Part shown: piece after piece, positions 59,972 to 64,000 of the stretch
Position numbering within the stretch: position 1 is the stretch's first letter
Layout: each line of letters begins with the position of its first letter
Assembly (NCBI GenBank): GCA_946811695.1
Contig: OX328123.1
Coordinates: 147,752,171-147,816,170, forward strand
Length of the DNA stretch: 64,000 nt
Direction of reading: 5' to 3'
Source: Gonocerus acuteangulatus
Lineage: Eukaryota > Arthropoda > Insecta > Hemiptera > Coreidae
Translations under genes and position numbers: made by a program
The notes under the pieces: generated by a model
What the model was told of the DNA's origin: nothing
Seen by the model: only the letters and a program-made list of their open reading frames with translations
The model's database searches: none

Positions 59972-60351
59972 CATGGTAGGGACGATATATGCTGAAAGAA
60001 TTTGTGCAATGAATAAGTTATTGTGCTATAAACCGCCTGTTTGTATAAATAATAAGTAGATAATGCCATGGTAGGGACGATATATGCTGAAAGAATTTGT
60101 GCAATGAATAAGTTATTGTGCTATAAACCGCCTGTTTGTATAAATAATAAGTAGATAATGCCATGGTAGGGACGATATATGCTGAAAGAATTTGTGCAAT
60201 GAATAAGTTATTGTGCTATAAACCGCCTGTTTGTATAAATAATAAGTAGATAATGCCATGGTAGGGACGATATATGCTGAAAAAATTTGTGCAATGAATA
60301 AGTTATTGTGCTATAAACCGCCTGTTTGTATAAATAATAAGTAGATAATGC
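59972..60351. repeat. Minisatellite, 95 bp x 4
   Basis: Four units starting CATGGTAGGGACGATATATG at 59972, 60067, 60162 and 60257; the only differences seen are near AGAATTT/AAAATTT in the last copy. CTAAAGAG(A)GG flanks lie at about 59822 and 60352, weakly suggesting a mobile-element context. Confidence 0.97.
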
Positions 60352-60836
60352 CTAAAGAGAGGTTAAACTCTAGTTTTTGCAACGATGAACGCCATCTTGT
60401 TAATCTTAAGGATGGACCTCTATAAAATATTATTTTTTGAAAGAGTTAAGTTTAAGAACCGTATTCTCTAAAAAATCTCATTTAAAAGTAATCGTGGTGG
60501 TAGAATGGTTCATTATCAGAAGTAAAACCCATTAATATATAAGAACTGAATATATACACACAATTTCATGTTCGAAATGATCATAATGTCTCAGAACTAA
60601 GACACAAGTATACAATGAAGAAATTTATTGACACTTCAATGGGACATTTTGTCCTAAATCAATTGTTATTTCCAATTTACAACTAGAGGCCTAAACTAGG
60701 TCAACCTGGTCGACAAATCTTTAGAAACTATTATATATATATATATATATATATAGTTACAGAATATAATAATTATTATAATAATTATAATTGAATTGAT
60801 TCTTCATTAAATCTAAAGAAGCAAATGGTTATCTAA

Positions 60837-60838
<2 letters not shown>
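60352..60838. other. No recognised feature
   Basis: AT-rich; a short (TA)n at 60731-60755 and the palindrome ATGGTTATCTAACCAT at about 60826-60841. Confidence 0.45.

Positions 60839-60902
<64 letters not shown>
60839..60902. repeat. T64 homopolymer
   Basis: Could be the tail of a minus-strand retrocopy, but no body with family hallmarks or duplication is visible to the right. Confidence 0.93.
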
Positions 60903-60907
<5 letters not shown>

Positions 60908-61059
60908 AAAATGTATTAAATTATAAAATAATATCTTTATTGTATATCATATTTTCTGTTATTCAGAAAATGTATTTGATAGTATTTTCTACAAAATGTT
61001 GAAGTAAGGGATAGAATTCTGTTTGAGTACTCATTAAATTATTAAAATTCTTATTCGGT

Positions 61060-61175
61060 CTTCTCCTTGTCTGGTTGAATCCACGGTGGACCCTAGGGAG
61101 ATGTGGGTTCGAGTCCCATCTGTGGCAGTTAGACTTTTTATAGGGATGGACTAACTCAAAAAAAAACCAAAAAAA
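61060..61175 (+). mobile_element. tRNA-derived SINE relic
   Basis: A B box GTGGGTTCGAGTCCCATC at about 61103 is preceded at tRNA-like spacing by a decayed A-box region and followed by an A-rich end with a few interruptions. The body after the head is short and unlike SINE-A or SINE-B. Confidence 0.5.
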
Positions 61176-61940
61176 AAAACCCATGCTACATCATGGATGT
61201 TTATAACGGTTTGCAATCTATAGAAAGCCTAGAAGCTAATACGCCTCCCCCCCCCCCCTTACAAAAATAATTCTTGCTTGTTCTATTATTTTTATGTTTC
61301 AATGAATTATAGTCCAATTCAAAGTTTATGTCGTCGGAATTGTAGATATTTGCTTCAGGAAACGCGGGTTGGAACGGTCTAATGTTTAATACTTCTGCCG
61401 CTAGGGTGCAGCACCTTACAAGTACCTCTCCCCGCTTCAGGTCGCTGTTTAGTTTATTATTTTCATTGATTTTCTACTTAATTTATCAGCTAAAAATAAC
61501 TAATATTTATTTATTTAAAATAAACAATTATTAAACTTGCATAAAACAAATGATAAATGTTTAAATTAAACAAGATATCTGCCTATTTGTTGAATTAAAT
61601 ATTAGATACATTTGTTAAATAAGGTAATTTAAACATTAGTGTTAATTCAAAAAAAGATAATTTTGTTTGAATTAAAAAACAGTTTTAAATTAAACTAAAA
61701 AAAAATGTAATCATTAATGACACTATATTATTATTATTAATCTTGTTATTTAATTAACAAGAAATAATATCAGTTATGTGTACCTACTATTCATCATGCA
61801 ACACAATATTTTAACGACAGGTAAAAATATTGATAGAACACTAAAATATCTGTAACAATAAAAAGGAACTTTTTCAATATACCTACTACAATTTAACATT
61901 AAATATCTATGTCTATGTATTTTACATTTTAATGCAATAC

Positions 61941-61944
<4 letters not shown>
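61176..61944. other. No recognised feature
   Basis: C-homopolymer at about 61247-61258; otherwise AT-rich. Confidence 0.45.
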
Positions 61945-62319
<375 letters not shown>

Positions 62320-62358
62320 CAATAAAGAAATTAAAAAAAAAAAAAATATATTTCAACA

Positions 62359-62360
<2 letters not shown>

Positions 62361-62431
<71 letters not shown>
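62361..62431. repeat. (TA)n microsatellite
   Basis: TA repeat with one TAC variant, abutting the CTAGCTGA-type repeat head. Confidence 0.95.
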
Positions 62432-62432
<1 letters not shown>

Positions 62433-62580
62433 TAGCTGACTACCCGTACTTCACCACGGCCCATAAATAGTTTTTATATTGCGTTAAATAAGGTATGATC
62501 AAAATTAACGCTACTATTTAATTTTGTACTGCTTATTATTGCACGGACTTTAAAGTTATCCAGAAAACACCATGTGGAGG
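62433..62580 (+). repeat. Dispersed repeat head, CTAGCTGA... type
   Basis: Starts CTAGCTGACTACCCGTACTT, then TTATATTGCGTTAAATAAGG and AAAATTAACGCTACTAT, colinear with 31568-31660. Confidence 0.7.
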
Positions 62581-62659
62581 TAACCGTGCTTGTTTCGGTT
62601 GGGGAGTAAAAAAAGAAAAATACAATAACCACTTAAAAAGTTAGGTAAACAGAGACAAA

Positions 62660-62850
62660 TACATGTTGAAAAGAATAAAACTAACAACTTTGAAGTTTTA
62701 AGCACTTATCTCTTCGCTTGAAATTACGACGGAATCTTTTTTGTAGAGAATTTAGTAACCCTTCGAATAGCCGCCTTCCACTTACTACGATTTCCCAACC
62801 GTTTTCGAGATATTTTAGAAAATATACTGAGATCCGAAAACTTTGTATCA
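62660..62850 (-). mobile_element. Helentron-like repeat fragment, inverted
   Basis: On the minus strand TATCTCGAAAACGGTTG, GTTACTAAATTCTCTACAAA and GTGCTTAAAACTT follow the order of blocks in the duplicated part of 48189-49838. Confidence 0.6.
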
Positions 62851-62916
62851 CCATTAATACAATCTTTTTTTTTTTTTCAATATACTTCTTACCTCCAGAC
62901 GATACCAAAGTTTAAA

Positions 62917-63753
62917 TATCATAGACTAATGAAGCCATAGAAGAAGCGTTAACTAGCCTTGAAATTGAAATCGCCTGTGAAATGTTTAAAAGCTGGCCTT
63001 CATGATCCACGGTTAGCACATGTGCTAAGTCATAGAAGGCAGCTGTTTATCAATCCTCAAGGCATTGAAAAGCTACCTTCTTCAGTGGTTATAAAAGTAG
63101 CAGATAAACAGTGGAAGATATTCATTGATTTACAAAAACTCAGTTGTTTTATTTGCAAAGGGCATCATTTGGCTGCTGTATGTCCCGAAGCACGTCAACA
63201 TCCTACTGAAAATAAGGAAGTACACAATAATACTGTTTCATTCAAAACCTTCAAAAATGAATCCACTAACATCAACAGAGTCACCATGTTGCATCAAGAA
63301 CCAGATAAAATTATATCTACTTCCTGCAATAAAGAAGATAGCTCAACATGTTTTACAACTCCAATTTCTGTTGTAACTAACCAAACACCCAAACCCATCG
63401 AAAACAGCCGTCAAGATTTTCCTCATATAATAAAGCCGAAATCAGAAGAAAATGAAATAGTCATTGCGGGCTCACAGAAAGAACGTGGAAACATCCATGA
63501 ATTACTCAGCTCTGTAGAACATATGTTTAAAAGATTGGAAAATCTAGAAGAACTGGCATCGTTAACCTTTTCCAATTCCAACATTCCCGTTTCAGCTGAG
63601 CCTCTTCCTCTTCAAGATATAGCTGCTGATAGTTTTGAAGAAACTATGGTGACGGCAGAAAAAGAGGATAAGACAGTACTGACTCTTCGAAGAGAAGAAT
63701 CGCCCAAGGAACTGGAAAGTAACAAATTACCGAAACCTCGTACTCATAAATAG
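62917..63753 (+). pseudogene. LINE ORF1 (gag-like) fragment with zinc knuckle
   Basis: The main frame 62959-63753 contains AHVLSHRRQLFINPQGIEKL, a following LPSSVVIKV segment and CFICKGHHLAAVCPEA, a CCHC-type knuckle. Here it reads C-x2-C-x3-H-x4-C, one residue shorter than the usual C-x2-C-x4-H-x4-C. The rest is polar and acidic, ending in a stop at 63753. An upstream piece (EAIEEALTSLEIEI, about 62930-62975) lies in another frame, so a frameshift removes the N-terminus. The pattern matches ORF1 nucleic-acid-binding proteins of non-LTR retrotransposons that I recall from insects. RT would be expected beyond 64000 if the copy continues. Confidence 0.7.
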
Positions 63754-64000
63754 TCGATAAAAATCACAGAACCTATAAAACGTAGAGGAAAAACAGAAAA
63801 CATTAAGAAGAAGTAGATAGTATACTTATTTGTTAATAGTTCTTTTTTTTTAGGTTTTTTTCCAAGAAAATTTCTTTTTCGTACCATGTTTGAATGTAAG
63901 CAAGCAGTAATTAGCACAGCTGTTAATTGTATATACTCCATCTAAACCAGATGTGTTAAATAATGTTGTGTATGTTTTGTTCAAACCTTTGATTTATTTA
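63754..64000 (+). other. Sequence after the LINE ORF1, to the window end
   Basis: AT-rich; no ORF2 start is recognisable within the last 247 bp. Confidence 0.4.

Overview
This window looks like intergenic DNA from an arthropod, most likely an insect. It is AT-rich, with dense (TA)n, (CT)n and homopolymer tracts. It holds tRNA-derived SINEs, jockey-like LINE pieces, Tc1/mariner elements and MITEs, and has no bacterial-style operons. I recognise no intact host protein-coding gene. The few candidate host features are two possible exons or transcript starts (about 16984-17173 and 57063-57569), one unidentified 89-residue ORF (27472-27741), a 5S rRNA-derived sequence (56812-56904) and a few CpG-rich stretches. 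Almost everything else that can be explained is mobile DNA or its debris.

Layout. 0-11 kb: a LINE relic (1269-1653), a TIR element carrying a 47-bp minisatellite (3349-3743), SINEs of two families, a foldback pair of hammerhead-ribozyme-like motifs (6671-6886), a retrocopy with a 13-bp target duplication (7143-7412), a Helentron-like fragment (8441-9058) and a dead Tc1-type transposase split by a tiny SINE insertion (10575-11135). 11-18 kb: a complete 2.85-kb Tc1/mariner-superfamily element with unusually long (about 455 bp) inverted repeats and a disabled transposase (11367-14220), another hammerhead-like motif (15599-15643), a SINE with a poly-T tail (16209-16552) and a hAT-type MITE (17788-18038). 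18-31 kb: mostly unrecognised sequence, LINE C-terminal fragments, hairpin MITEs and a Harbinger-type element inserted inside a LINE (29271-30371). 31.6-38.5 kb: a large inverted repeat, with arms carrying a 98-bp tandem array and a nested hAT MITE, around a roughly 4.3-kb centre that holds a dead Tc1 copy and a further hammerhead-like motif.

40-64 kb: SINE copies with clear target duplications, a 1.65-kb foldback element (43340-44992), and a 5'-truncated jockey-like LINE (47022-50310) that was itself split by a 1.65-kb Helentron/HINE-like element (48189-49838). Removing the latter restores the LINE reading frame. Beyond this are long (TA)n arrays, the 5S-derived sequence, a possible transcript start, a 95-bp x 4 minisatellite, and a LINE ORF1/gag-like fragment with a zinc knuckle running to the window's end.

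The elements form a readable stratigraphy. Older hosts (LINEs, Tc1 copies, the big inverted repeat) are interrupted by younger insertions whose target duplications (TA, TTA, TAG, 8 bp, 10-14 bp) and restored frames fix the boundaries. The most interesting signals are the repeated hammerhead-like motifs, the Helentron-like family with its exact T-T insertion site, and a SINE family that ends in T or TA tracts instead of poly-A. All identifications rest on reading the sequence and remembered family hallmarks; no database search was run.
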